64,000 nt of DNA from Ptiloglossa arizonensis. Its lineage: Eukaryota; Arthropoda; Insecta; Hymenoptera; Colletidae. The DNA lies in the NCBI RefSeq assembly GCF_051014685.1, contig NW_027478385.1, forward strand, positions 7,130,001-7,194,000, in the 5' to 3' direction. Every line of letters begins with the position of its first letter. Within the stretch, counting starts at the first letter, position 1. Below, piece after piece: positions 38,269 through 50,889 of the stretch. Under the pieces are notes generated by a model that was not told where the DNA came from, did not search any database, and worked only from the letters and a program-made list of their open reading frames with translations. The position numbers were made by a program, and so were the translations under genes.

Positions 38269-41200
38269 CGTTACAATCGGGCGAGCTTCCACTTTCTGTT
38301 GCAATAGGAATTTTTGGATTAGGTCAATCCGTTCGCGAGATATGGGAGTTTGAAGCCAAGAAATGGTTGAGTAGGCAAACAATTTTTCGCAATTCTGCTG
38401 CTTCAAACGCTTAACCAGAATGGCCTAGGGAGAAAATACACATACCGTTGTAATCGGGCGTGTTTCTACTTTCAGATGCAATGGGAATTTTTGGGTTAGG
38501 TCAATCCGTTTGCGAGATATGGGAGTTTGAAGACAAGAAATGGTTGGGAAGGCAAAAAATTTTTCGCAATTCTGCAGCTCCAAACGCTTAACCAGAATGG
38601 CCTAGGGAAAAAATACACATACCGTTGTAATCGGGCGAGTTTCTACTTTCAGATGCAATAGGAATTTTTGGGTTAGGTCAATCCGTTCGCGACATATGGG
38701 AGTTTGAAGCTAAGAAATGGTTGAGAAGACAACAAATTTTTCGCAATTCTGCTGCTCCAAACGCTTAACCAGAATGGCCTAGGGAAAAAATACACATACC
38801 GTTGTAATCGGGCAAGTTTCTACTTTCAGATGCAATGGGAATTTTTGGGTTAGGTCAATCCGTTCGCGAGATATGGGAGTTTGAAGCCAAGAAATGGTTG
38901 AGAAGGCAAAAAATTTTTCGCAATTCTGCTGCTTCAAACGCTTAACCAGAATGGCCTAGGGAGAAAATACACATACCGTTGTAATCGGGCGAGTTTCTAC
39001 TTTCAGATGCAATGGGAATTTTTGGGTTAGGTCAATCCGTTCGCGAGTTATGGGAATTTGAAGCCAAGAAATGGTTGAGAAGGCAAAAAATTTTTCGCAA
39101 TTCTGCTGCTTCAAACGCTTAACCAGAATGGCCTAGGGAAAAAATACACATACCGTTGTAATCGGGCGAGTTTCTACTTTCAGATGCAATAGGAATTTTC
39201 GGGTTAGGTCAATCCGTTCGCGACATATGGGAGTTTGAAGCTGAGAAATGGTTGAGAAGACAACAAATTTTTCGCAATTCTGCTGCTCCAAACGCTTAAC
39301 CAGAATGGTCCAGGGAAAAAATATACATACCGTTGTAATCGGGCGAGTTTCTACTTTCAGATCCAATAGGAATTTTTGGGTTAGGTCAATCCGTTCGCGA
39401 GATATGGGAGGTTGAAGCCAAGAAATGGTTGAGAAGGCAAAAAATTTTTCGCAATTCTGCTGCTTCAAACGCTTAACCAGAATGGCCTAGGGAGAAAATA
39501 CACATACCGTTGTAATCGGGCGAGTTTCTACTTTCAGATGCAATAGGAATTTTTGGGTTAGGTCAATCCGTTCGCGACATATGGGAGTTTGAAGCTAAGA
39601 AATGGTTGAGAAGAGAACAAATTTTTCGCAATTCGGCTGCTCCAAACGCTTAACCAGAATGGCCTAGGGAGAAAATACACATACCGTTGTAATCGGGCGA
39701 GTTTCTACTTTCAGATGCAACAGGAATTTTTGGGTTAGCTCAATCCGTTCGCGAGATATGGAACTTTGAAGCTAAGAAATGTTTGGGAAGGCAAAAAATT
39801 TTTCGCAATTCTGCTGCTCCAAACGCTTAACCAGAATGGCCTAGGGAAAAAATACGCATACCGTTACAATCGGGCGAGCTTCCACTTTCAGTTGCAATAG
39901 GAATTTTTGGATTAGGTCAATCCGTTCGCGAGATATGGGAGTTTGAAGCTAAGAAATGGTTGAGAAGAGAACAAATTTTTCGCAATTCGGCTGCTCCAAA
40001 CGCTTAACCAGAATGGCCTAGGGAGAAAATACACATACCGTTGTAATCGGGCGAGTTTCTACTTTCAGATGCAACAGGAATTTTTGGGTTAGCTCAATCC
40101 GTTCGCGAGATATGGGACTTTGAAGCTAAGAAATGTTTGGGAAGGCAAAAAATTTTTCGCAATTCTGCTGCTCCAAACGCTTAACCAGAATGGCCTAGGG
40201 AAAAAATACGCATACCGTTACAATCGGGCGAGCTTCCACTTTCTGTTGCAATAGGAATTTTTGGATTAGGTCAATCCGTTCGCGAGATGTGGGAGTTTGA
40301 AGCCAAGAAATGGTTGAGTAGGCAAAAAATTTTTCGCAATTCTGCTGCTTCAAACGCTTAACCAGAATGGCCTAGGGAGAAAATACACATACCGTTGTAA
40401 TCGGGCGTGTTTCTACTTTCAGATGCAATGGGAATTTTTGGGTTAGGTCAATCCGTTCGCGAGATATGGGAGTTTGAAGACAAGAAATGGTTGGGAAGGC
40501 AAAAAATTTTTCGCAATTCTGCAGCTCCAAACGCTTAACCAGAATGGCCTAGGGAAAAAATACACATACCGTTGTAATAGGGCGAGTTTCTACTTTCAGA
40601 TGCAATAGGAATTTTTGGGTTAGGTCAATCCGTTCGCGACATATGGGAGTTTGAAGCTAAGAAATGGTTGAGAAGACAACAAATTTTTCGCAATTCTGCT
40701 GCTCCGAACGCTTAACCAGAATGGTCCAGGGAAAAAATACACATACCGTTGTAATCGGGCGAGTTTCTACTTTCAGATGCAATAGGATTTTTTCGGTTAG
40801 GTCAATCCGTTCGCGAGATATGGGAGGTTGAAGCCAAGAAATGGTTGAGAAGGCGAAAAATTTTTCGCAATTCTGCTGCTTCAAACGCTTAACCAGAATG
40901 GCCTAGGGAGAAAATACACATACCGTTGTAATCGGGCGAGTTTCTACTTTCAGATGCAATAGGAATTTTTGGGTTAGGTCAATCCGTTCGCGACATATGG
41001 GAGTTTGAAGCTAAGAAATGGTTGAGAAGAAAACAAATTTTTCGCAATTCTGCTGCTCCAAACGCTTAACCAGAATGGCCTAGGGAAAAAATACACATAC
41101 CGTTGTAATCGGGCAAGTTTCTACTTTCAGATGCAATGGGAATTTTTGGGTTAGGTCAATCCGTTCGCGAGATATGGGAGTTTGAAGCCAAGAAATGGTT

Positions 41201-44200
41201 GAGAAGGCAAAAAATTTTTCGCAATTCTGCTGCTTCAAACGCTTAACCAGAATGGCCTAGGGAGAAAATACACATACCGTTGTAATCGGGCGAGTTTCTA
41301 CTTTCAGATGCAATGGGAATTTTTGGGTTAGGTCAATCCGTTCGCGAGTTATGGGAATTTGAAGACAAGAAATGGTTGGGAAGGCAAAAAATTTTTCGCA
41401 ATTCTGCTGCTCCAAACGCTTAACCAGAATGGCCTAGGGAAAAAATACACATACCGTTGTAATCGGGCGAGTTTCTACTTTCAGATGCAATAGGAATTTT
41501 CGGGTTAGGTCAATCCGTTCGCGACATATGGGAGTTTGAAGCTGAGAAATGGTTGAGAAGACAACAAATTTTTCGCAATTCTGCTGCTCCAAACGCTTAA
41601 CCAGAATGGTCCAGGGAAAAAATATACATACCGTTGTAATCGGGCGAGTTTCTACTTTCAGATGCAATAGGAGTTTTTGGGTTAGGTCAATCCGTTCGCG
41701 AGATATGGGAGGTTGAAGCCAAGAAATGTTTGGGAAGGCAAAAAATTTTTCGCAATTCTGCTGCTCCAAACGCTTAACCAGAATGGCCTAGGGAAAAAAT
41801 ACGCATACCGTTACAATCGGGCGAGCTTCCACTTTCAGTTGCAATAGGAATTTTTGGATTAGGTCAATCCGTTCGCGAGATATGGGAGTTTGAAGCTAAG
41901 AAATGGTTGAGAAGAGAACAAATTTTTCGCAATTCGGCTGCTCCAAACGCTTAACCAGAATGGCCTAGGGAGAAAATACACATACCGTTGTAATCGGGCG
42001 AGTTTCTACTTTCAGATGCAACAGGAATTTTTGGGTTAGCTCAATCCGTTCGCGAGATATGGGACTTTGAAGCTAAGAAATGTTTGGGAAGGCAAAAAAT
42101 TTTTCGCAATTCTGCTGCTCCAAACGCTTAACCAGAATGGCCTAGGGAAAAAATACGCATACCGTTACAATCGGGCGAGCTTCCACTTTCTGTTGCAATA
42201 GGAATTTTTGGATTAGGTCAATCCGTTCGCGAGATATGGGAGTTTGAAGCCAAGAAATGGTTGAGTAGGCAAACAATTTTTCGCAATTCTGCTGCTTCAA
42301 ACGCTTAACCAGAATGGCCTAGGGAGAAAATACACATACCGTTGTAATCGGGCGTGTTTCTACTTTCAGATGCAATGGGAATTTTTGGGTTAGGTCAATC
42401 CGTTCGCGAGATATGGGAGTTTGAAGACAAGAAATGGTTGGGAAGGCAAAAAATTTTTCGCAATTCTGCAGCTCCAAACGCTTAACCAGAATGGCCTAGG
42501 GAAAAAATACACATACCGTTGTAATCGGGCGAGTTTCTACTTTCAGATGCAATAGGAATTTTTGGGTTAGGTCAATCCGTTCGCGACATATGGGAGTTTG
42601 AAGCTAAGAAATGGTTGAGAAGACAACAAATTTTTCGCAATTCTGCTGCTCCAAACGCTTAACCAGAATGGCCTAGGGAAAAAATACACATACCGTTGTA
42701 ATCGGGCAAGTTTCTACTTTCAGATGCAATGGGAATTTTTGGGTTAGGTCAATCCGTTCGCGAGATATGGGAGTTTGAAGCCAAGAAATGGTTGAGAAGG
42801 CAAAAAATTTTTCGCAATTCTGCTGCTTCAAACGCTTAACCAGAATGGCCTAGGGAGAAAATACACATACCGTTGTAATCGGGCGAGTTTCTACTTTCAG
42901 ATGCAATGGGAATTTTTGGGTTAGGTCAATCCGTTCGCGAGTTATGGGAATTTGAAGCCAAGAAATGGTTGAGAAGGCAAAAAATTTTTCGCAATTCTGC
43001 TGCTTCAAACGCTTAACCAGAATGGCCTAGGGAAAAAATACACATACCGTTGTAATCGGGCGAGTTTCTACTTTCAGATGCAATAGGAATTTTCGGGTTA
43101 GGTCAATCCGTTCGCGACATATGGGAGTTTGAAGCTGAGAAATGGTTGAGAAGACAACAAATTTTTCGCAATTCTGCTGCTCCAAACGCTTAACCAGAAT
43201 GGTCCAGGGAAAAAATATACATACCGTTGTAATCGGGCGAGTTTCTACTTTCAGATCCAATAGGAATTTTTGGGTTAGGTCAATCCGTTCGCGAGATATG
43301 GGAGGTTGAAGCCAAGAAATGGTTGAGAAGGCAAAAAATTTTTCGCAATTCTGCTGCTTCAAACGCTTAACCAGAATGGCCTAGGGAGAAAATACACATA
43401 CCGTTGTAATCGGGCGAGTTTCTACTTTCAGATGCAATAGGAATTTTTGGGTTAGGTCAATCCGTTCGCGACATATGGGAGTTTGAAGCTAAGAAATGGT
43501 TGAGAAGAGAACAAATTTTTCGCAATTCGGCTGCTCCAAACGCTTAACCAGAATGGCCTAGGGAGAAAATACACATACCGTTGTAATCGGGCGAGTTTCT
43601 ACTTTCAGATGCAACAGGAATTTTTGGGTTAGCTCAATCCGTTCGCGAGATATGGAACTTTGAAGCTAAGAAATGTTTGGGAAGGCAAAAAATTTTTCGC
43701 AATTCTGCTGCTCCAAACGCTTAACCAGAATGGCCTAGGGAAAAAATACGCATACCGTTACAATCGGGCGAGCTTCCACTTTCAGTTGCAATAGGAATTT
43801 TTGGATTAGGTCAATCCGTTCGCGAGATATGGGAGTTTGAAGCTAAGAAATGGTTGAGAAGAGAACAAATTTTTCGCAATTCGGCTGCTCCAAACGCTTA
43901 ACCAGAATGGCCTAGGGAGAAAATACACATACCGTTGTAATCGGGCGAGTTTCTACTTTCAGATGCAACAGGAATTTTTGGGTTAGCTCAATCCGTTCGC
44001 GAGATATGGGACTTTGAAGCTAAGAAATGTTTGGGAAGGCAAAAAATTTTTCGCAATTCTGCTGCTCCAAACGCTTAACCAGAATGGCCTAGGGAAAAAA
44101 TACGCATACCGTTACAATCGGGCGAGCTTCCACTTTCTGTTGCAATAGGAATTTTTGGATTAGGTCAATCCGTTCGCGAGATATGGGAGGTTGAAGCCAA

Positions 44201-45879
44201 GAAATGGTTGAGAAGGCGAAAAATTTTTCGCAATTCTGCTGCTTCAAACGCTTAACCAGAATGGCCTAGGGAGAAAATACACATACCGTTGTAATCGGGC
44301 GAGTTTCTACTTTCAGATGCAATAGGAATTTTTGGGTTAGGTCAATCCGTTCGCGACATATGGGAGTTTGAAGCTAAGAAATGGTTGAGAAGAAAACAAA
44401 TTTTTCGCAATTCTGCTGCTCCAAACGCTTAACCAGAATGGCCTAGGGAAAAAATACACATACCGTTGTAATCGGGCAAGTTTCTACTTTCAGATGCAAT
44501 GGGAATTTTTGGGTTAGGTCAATCCGTTCGCGAGATATGGGAGTTTGAAGCCAAGAAATGGTTGAGAAGGCAAAAAATTTTTCGCAATTCTGCTGCTTCA
44601 AACGCTTAACCAGAATGGCCTAGGGAGAAAATACACATACCGTTGTAATCGGGCGAGTTTCTACTTTCAGATGCAATGGGAATTTTTGGGTTAGGTCAAT
44701 CCGTTCGCGAGTTATGGGAATTTGAAGACAAGAAATGGTTGGGAAGGCAAAAAATTTTTCGCAATTCTGCTGCTCCAAACGCTTAACCAGAATGGCCTAG
44801 GGAAAAAATACACATACCGTTGTAATCGGGCGAGTTTCTACTTTCAGATGCAATAGGAATTTTCGGGTTAGGTCAATCCGTTCGCGACATATGGGAGTTT
44901 GAAGCTGAGAAATGGTTGAGAAGACAACAAATTTTTCGCAATTCTGCTGCTCCAAACGCTTAACCAGAATGGTCCAGGGAAAAAATATACATACCGTTGT
45001 AATCGGGCGAGTTTCTACTTTCAGATCCAATAGGAATTTTTGGGTTAGGTCAATCCGTTCGCGAGATATGGGAGGTTGAAGCCAAGAAATGGTTGAGAAG
45101 GCAAAAAATTTTTCGCAATTCTGCTGCTTCAAACGCTTAACCAGAATGGCCTAGGGAGAAAATACACATACCGTTGTAATCGGGCGAGTTTCTACTTTCA
45201 GATGCAATAGGAATTTTTGGGTTAGGTCAATCCGTTCGCGACATATGGGAGTTTGAAGCTAAGAAATGGTTGAGAAGAGAACAAATTTTTCGCAATTCGG
45301 CTGCTCCAAACGCTTAACCAGAATGGCCTAGGGAGAAAATACACATACCGTTGTAATCGGGCGAGTTTCTACTTTCAGATGCAACAGGAATTTTTGGGTT
45401 AGCTCAATCCGTTCGCGAGATATGGAACTTTGAAGCTAAGAAATGTTTGGGAAGGCAAAAAATTTTTCGCAATTCTGCTGCTCCAAACGCTTAACCAGAA
45501 TGGCCTAGGGAAAAAATACGCATACCGTTACAATCGGGCGAGCTTCCACTTTCAGTTGCAATAGGAATTTTTGGATTAGGTCAATCCGTTCGCGAGATAT
45601 GGGAGTTTGAAGCTAAGAAATGGTTGAGAAGAGAACAAATTTTTCGCAATTCGGCTGCTCCAAACGCTTAACCAGAATGGCCTAGGGAGAAAATACACAT
45701 ACCGTTGTAATCGGGCGAGTTTCTACTTTCAGATGCAACAGGAATTTTTGGGTTAGCTCAATCCGTTCGCGAGATATGGGACTTTGAAGCTAAGAAATGT
45801 TTGGGAAGGCAAAAAATTTTTCGCAATTCTGCTGCTCCAAACGCTTAACCAGAATGGCCTAGGGAAAAAATACGCATAC
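38269..45879 (+). repeat. 1,947-bp (11-monomer) higher-order repeat, alternating A and B forms
   Basis: The anchor CGTTACAATC followed by CACTTTCTGTTGC starts units at 38,269; 40,216; 42,163; and 44,110, exactly 1,947 bp apart. A shortened 1,770-bp unit then runs to 45,880. The forms alternate. B units (38,269; 42,163) carry GAGTAGGCAAAC and CAGATCCAATAGG and lack the GGTCCAGGG/GGATTTTTTCGG pair. The A unit (40,216) carries GAGTAGGCAAAA, has that pair and has GATGCAATAGGAG. Each form has two monomers that the other lacks, so both are 1,947 bp long. The sequence from 37.3 to 38.27 kb is a further A-like stretch missing one monomer relative to 41.0-42.16 kb: offsets shift from 3,717 to 3,894. 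Confidence 0.87.
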
Positions 45880-48800
45880 CGTTACAATCGGGCGAGCTTC
45901 CACTTTCTGTTGCAATAGGAATTTTTGGATTAGGTCAATCCGTTCGCGAGATATGGGAGTTTGAAGCCAAGAAATGGTTGAGTAGGCAAAAAATTTTTCG
46001 CAATTCTGCTGCTTCAAACGCTTAACCAGAATGGCCTAGGGAGAAAATACACATACCGTTGTAATCGGGCGTGTTTCTACTTTCAGATGCAATGGGAATT
46101 TTTGGGTTAGGTCAATCCGTTCGCGAGATATGGGAGTTTGAAGACAAGAAATGGTTGGGAAGGCAAAAAATTTTTCGCAATTCTGCAGCTCCAAACGCTT
46201 AACCAGAATGGCCTAGGGAAAAAATACACATACCGTTGTAATCGGGCGAGTTTCTACTTTCAGATGCAATAGGAATTTTTGGGTTAGGTCAATCCGTTCG
46301 CGACATATGGGAGTTTGAAGCTAAGAAATGGTTGAGAAGACAACAAATTTTTCGCAATTCTGCTGCTCCGAACGCTTAACCAGAATGGTCCAGGGAAAAA
46401 ATACACATACCGTTGTAATCGGGCGAGTTTCTACTTTCAGATGCAATAGGATTTTTTCGGTTAGGTCAATCCGTTCGCGAGATATGGGAGGTTGAAGCCA
46501 AGAAATGGTTGAGAAGGCGAAAAATTTTTCGCAATTCTGCTGCTTCAAACGCTTAACCAGAATGGCCTAGGGAGAAAATACACATACCGTTGTAATCGGG
46601 CGAGTTTCTACTTTCAGATGCAATAGGAATTTTTGGGTTAGGTCAATCCGTTCGCGACATATGGGAGTTTGAAGCTAAGAAATGGTTGAGAAGAAAACAA
46701 ATTTTTCGCAATTCTGCTGCTCCAAACGCTTAACCAGAATGGCCTAGGGAAAAAATACACATACCGTTGTAATCGGGCAAGTTTCTACTTTCAGATGCAA
46801 TGGGAATTTTTGTGTTAGGTCAATCCGTTCGCGAGATATGGGAGTTTGAAGACAAGAAATGGTTGAGAAGGCAAAAAATTTTTCGCAATTCTGCTGCCCA
46901 AACGCTTAACCAGAATGGCCTAGGGATAAAATACACATACCGTTGTAATCGGGCGAGTTTCTACTTTCAGATGCAACAGGAATTTTTGGGTTAGCTCAAT
47001 CCGTTCGCGAGATATGGGACTTTGAAGCTAAGAAATGTTTGGGAAGGCAAAAAATTTTTCGCAATTCTGCTGCTCCAAACGCTTAACCAGAATGGCCTAG
47101 GGAAAAAATACGCATACCGTTACAATCGGGCGAGCTTCCACTTTCAGTTGCAATAGGAATTTTTGGATCAGGTCAATCCGTTCGCGAGATATGGGAGTTT
47201 GAAGCCAAGAAATGGTTGAGAAGGCAAAAAAATTTTCGCAATTCTGCTGCTCCAAACGCTTAACCAGAATGGCCTAGTGAAAAAATACACATACCGTTGT
47301 AATCGGGCGAGTTTCTACTTTCAGATGCAATAGGAATTTTGGGTTAGGTCAATCCGTTCGCGAGATATGGGAGGTTGAAGCCAAGAAATGGTTGAGAAGG
47401 CAAAAAATTTTTCGCAATTCTGGTGCTTCAAACGCTTAACCAGAATGGCCTAGGGAGAAAATACACATACCGTTGTAATCGGGCGAGTTTCTACTTTCAG
47501 ATGCAATAGGAATTTTTGGGTTAGGTCAATCCGTTCGCGACACATGGGAGTTTGAAGCTAAGAAATGGTTGAGAAGACAACAAATTTTTCGCAATTCTGC
47601 TGCTTCAAACGCTTAACCAGAATGGCCTAGGGAGAAAATACACATACCGTTGTAATCGGGCGAGTTTCTACTTTCAGATGCAATGGGAATTTTTGGGATA
47701 GGTCAATCCGTTCGCGAGATATGGGAGTTTGAAGACAAGAAATGGTTGGGAAGGCAAAAAATTTTTCGCAATTCTGCTGCTCCAAACGCTTAACCAGAAT
47801 GGCCTAGGGAAAAAATACACATACCGTTGTAATCGGGCGAGTTTCTACTTTCAGATGCAATAGGAATTTTTGGATTAGGTCAATCCGTTCGCGAGATATG
47901 GGAGTTTGAAGCCAAGAAATGGTTGAGAAGGCAAAAAATTTTTCGCAATTCTGCTGCTTCAAACGCTTAACCAGAATGGCCTAGGGAGGAAATACACATA
48001 CCGTTGTAATCGGGCGAGTTTCTACTTTCAGATGCAATGGGAATTTTTGGGTTAGGTCAATCCGTTCGCGAGATATGGGAGTTTGAAAACAAGAAATGGT
48101 TGGGAAGGCAAAACATTTTTCGCAATTCTGCTGCTCCAAACGCTTAACCAGAATGGCCTAGGGAAAAAATACACATACCGTTGTAATCGGGCGAGTTTCT
48201 ACTTTCAGATGCAATAGGAATTTTTGGGTTAGGTCAATCCGTTCGCGACATATGGGAGTTTGAAGCTAAGAAATGGTTGAGAAGACAACAAATTTTTCGC
48301 AATTCTGCTGCTTCAAACGCTTAACCAGAATGGCCTAGGGAGAAAATACACATACCGTTGTAATCGGGCGAGTTTCTACTTTCAGATGCAATGGGAATTT
48401 TTGGGTTAGGTCAATCCGTTCGCGAGATATGGGAGTTTGAAGACAAGAAATGGTTGAGAAGACAACAAATTTTTCGCAATTCTGCTGCTCCAAACGCTTA
48501 ACCAGAATGGTCCAGGGAAAAAATACACATACCGTTGTAATCGGGCGAGTTTCTACTTTCGGATGCAATAAGATTTTTTGGGTTAGGTCAATCCGTTCGC
48601 GAGATATGGGAGGTTGAAGCCAAGAAATGGTTGAGAAGGCAAAAAATTTTTCGCAATTCTGCTGCCCAAACGATTAACCAGAATGGCCTAGGGATAAAAT
48701 ACACATACCGTTGTAATCGGGCGAGTTTCTACTTTCAGATGCAACAGGAATTTTTGGGTTAGCTCAATCCGTTCGCGAGATATGGGACTTTGAAGCTAAG

Positions 48801-50889
48801 AAATGTTTGGGAAGGCAAAAAATTTTTCGCATTTCTGCTGCTCCAAACGCTTAACCAGAATGGCCTAGGGAAAAAATACGCATACCGTTAAAATCGGGCG
48901 AGCTTCCACCTTCAGTTGCAATAGGAATTTTTGGATTAGGTCAATCCGTTCGCGAGATATGGGAGTTTGAAGCCAAGAAATGGTTGAGAAGGCAAAAAAT
49001 TTTTCGCAATTCTGCTGCTTCAAACGCTTAACCAGAATGGCCTAGGGAGAAAATACACATACCGTTGTAATCGGGCGAGTTTCTACTTTCAGATGCAATG
49101 GGAATTTTTGGGTTAGGTCAATCCGTTCGCGAGTTATGGGAGTTTGAAGACAAGAAATGGTTGGGAAGGCAAAAAATTTTTCGCAATTCTGCTGCTCCAA
49201 ACGCTTAACCAGAATGGCCTAGGGAAAAAATACACATACCGTTGTAATCGGGCGAGTTTCTACTTTCAGATGCAATACGAATTTTCGGGTTAGGTCAATC
49301 CGTTCGCGACATATGGGAGTTTGAAGCTAAGAAATGGTTGAGAAGACAACAAATTTTTCGCAATTCTGCTGCTCCAAACGCTTAACCAGAATGGTCCAGG
49401 GAAAAAATATACACACCGTTGTAATCGGGCGAGTTTCTACTTTCAGATGCAATAGGAATTTTTGGGTTAGGTCAATCCGTTCGCGAGATATGGGAGGTTG
49501 AAGCCAAGAAATGGTTGAGAAGGCAAAAAATTTTTCGCAATTCTGCTGCTTCAAACGCTTAACCAGAATGGCCTAGGGAGAAAATACACATACCGTTGTA
49601 ATCGGGCGAGTTTCTACTTTCAGATGCAATAGGAATTTTTGGGTTAGGTCAATCCGTTCGCGACATATGGGAGTTTGAAGCTAAGAAATGGTTGAGAAGA
49701 GAACAAATTTTTCGCAATTCGGCTGCTCCAAACGCTTAACCAGAATGGCCTAGGGAGAAAATTCACATACCGTTGTAATCGGGCGAGTTTCTACTTTCAG
49801 ATGCAACAGGAATTTTTGGGTTAGCTCAATCCGTTCGCGAGATATGGAACTTTGAAGCTAAGAAATGTTTGGGAAGGCAAACAATTTTTCGCAATTCTGC
49901 TGCTCCAAACGCTTAACCAGAATGGCCTAGGGAAAAAATACGCATACCGTTACAATCGGGCGAGCTTCCACTTTCAGTTGCAATAGGAATTTTTGGATTA
50001 GGTCAATCCGTTCGCGAGATATGGGAGTTTGAAGCTAAGAAATGGTTGAGAAGAGAACAAATTTTTCGCAATTCGGCTGCTCCAAACGCTTAACCAGAAT
50101 GGCCTAGGGAGAAAATACACATACCGTTGTAATCGGGCGAGTTTCTACTTTCAGGTGCAACAGGAATTTTTGGGTTAGCTCAATCCGTTCGCGAGATATG
50201 GGACTTTGAAGCTAAGAAATGTTTGGGAAGGCAAAAAATTTTTCGCAATTCTGCTGCTCCAAACGCTTAACCAGAATGGCCTAGGGAAAAAATACGCATA
50301 CCGTTACAATCGGGCGAGCTTCCACTTTCTGTTGCAATAGGAATTTTTGGATTAGGTCAATCCGTTCGCGAGATATGGGAGTTTGAAGCCAAGAAATGGT
50401 TGAGTAGGCAAAAAATTTTTCGCAATTCTGCTGCTTCAAACGCTTAACCAGAATGGCCTAGGGAGAAAATACACATACCGTTGTAATCGGGCGAGCTTCT
50501 ACTTTCAGATGCAATGGGAATTTTTGGGTTAGGTCAATCCGTTCGCGAGATATGGGAGTTTGAAGACAAGAAATGGTTGGGAAGGCAAAAAATTTTTCGC
50601 AATTCTGCTGCTCCGAACGCTTAACCAGAATGGCCTAGGGAAAAAATACACATACCGTTGTAATCGGGCGAGTTTCTACTTTCAGATGCAATAGGAATTT
50701 TTGGGTTATGTCAATCAGTTCGCGACATATGGGAGTTTGAAGCTAAGAAATGGTTGAGACGACAACAAATTTTTCGCAATTCTGCTGCTCCAAACGCTTA
50801 ACCAGAGTGGTCCAGGGAAAAAATACACATACCGTTGTAATCGGGCGAGTTTCTACTTTCAGATGCAATAGGATTTTTTCGGTTAGGTC

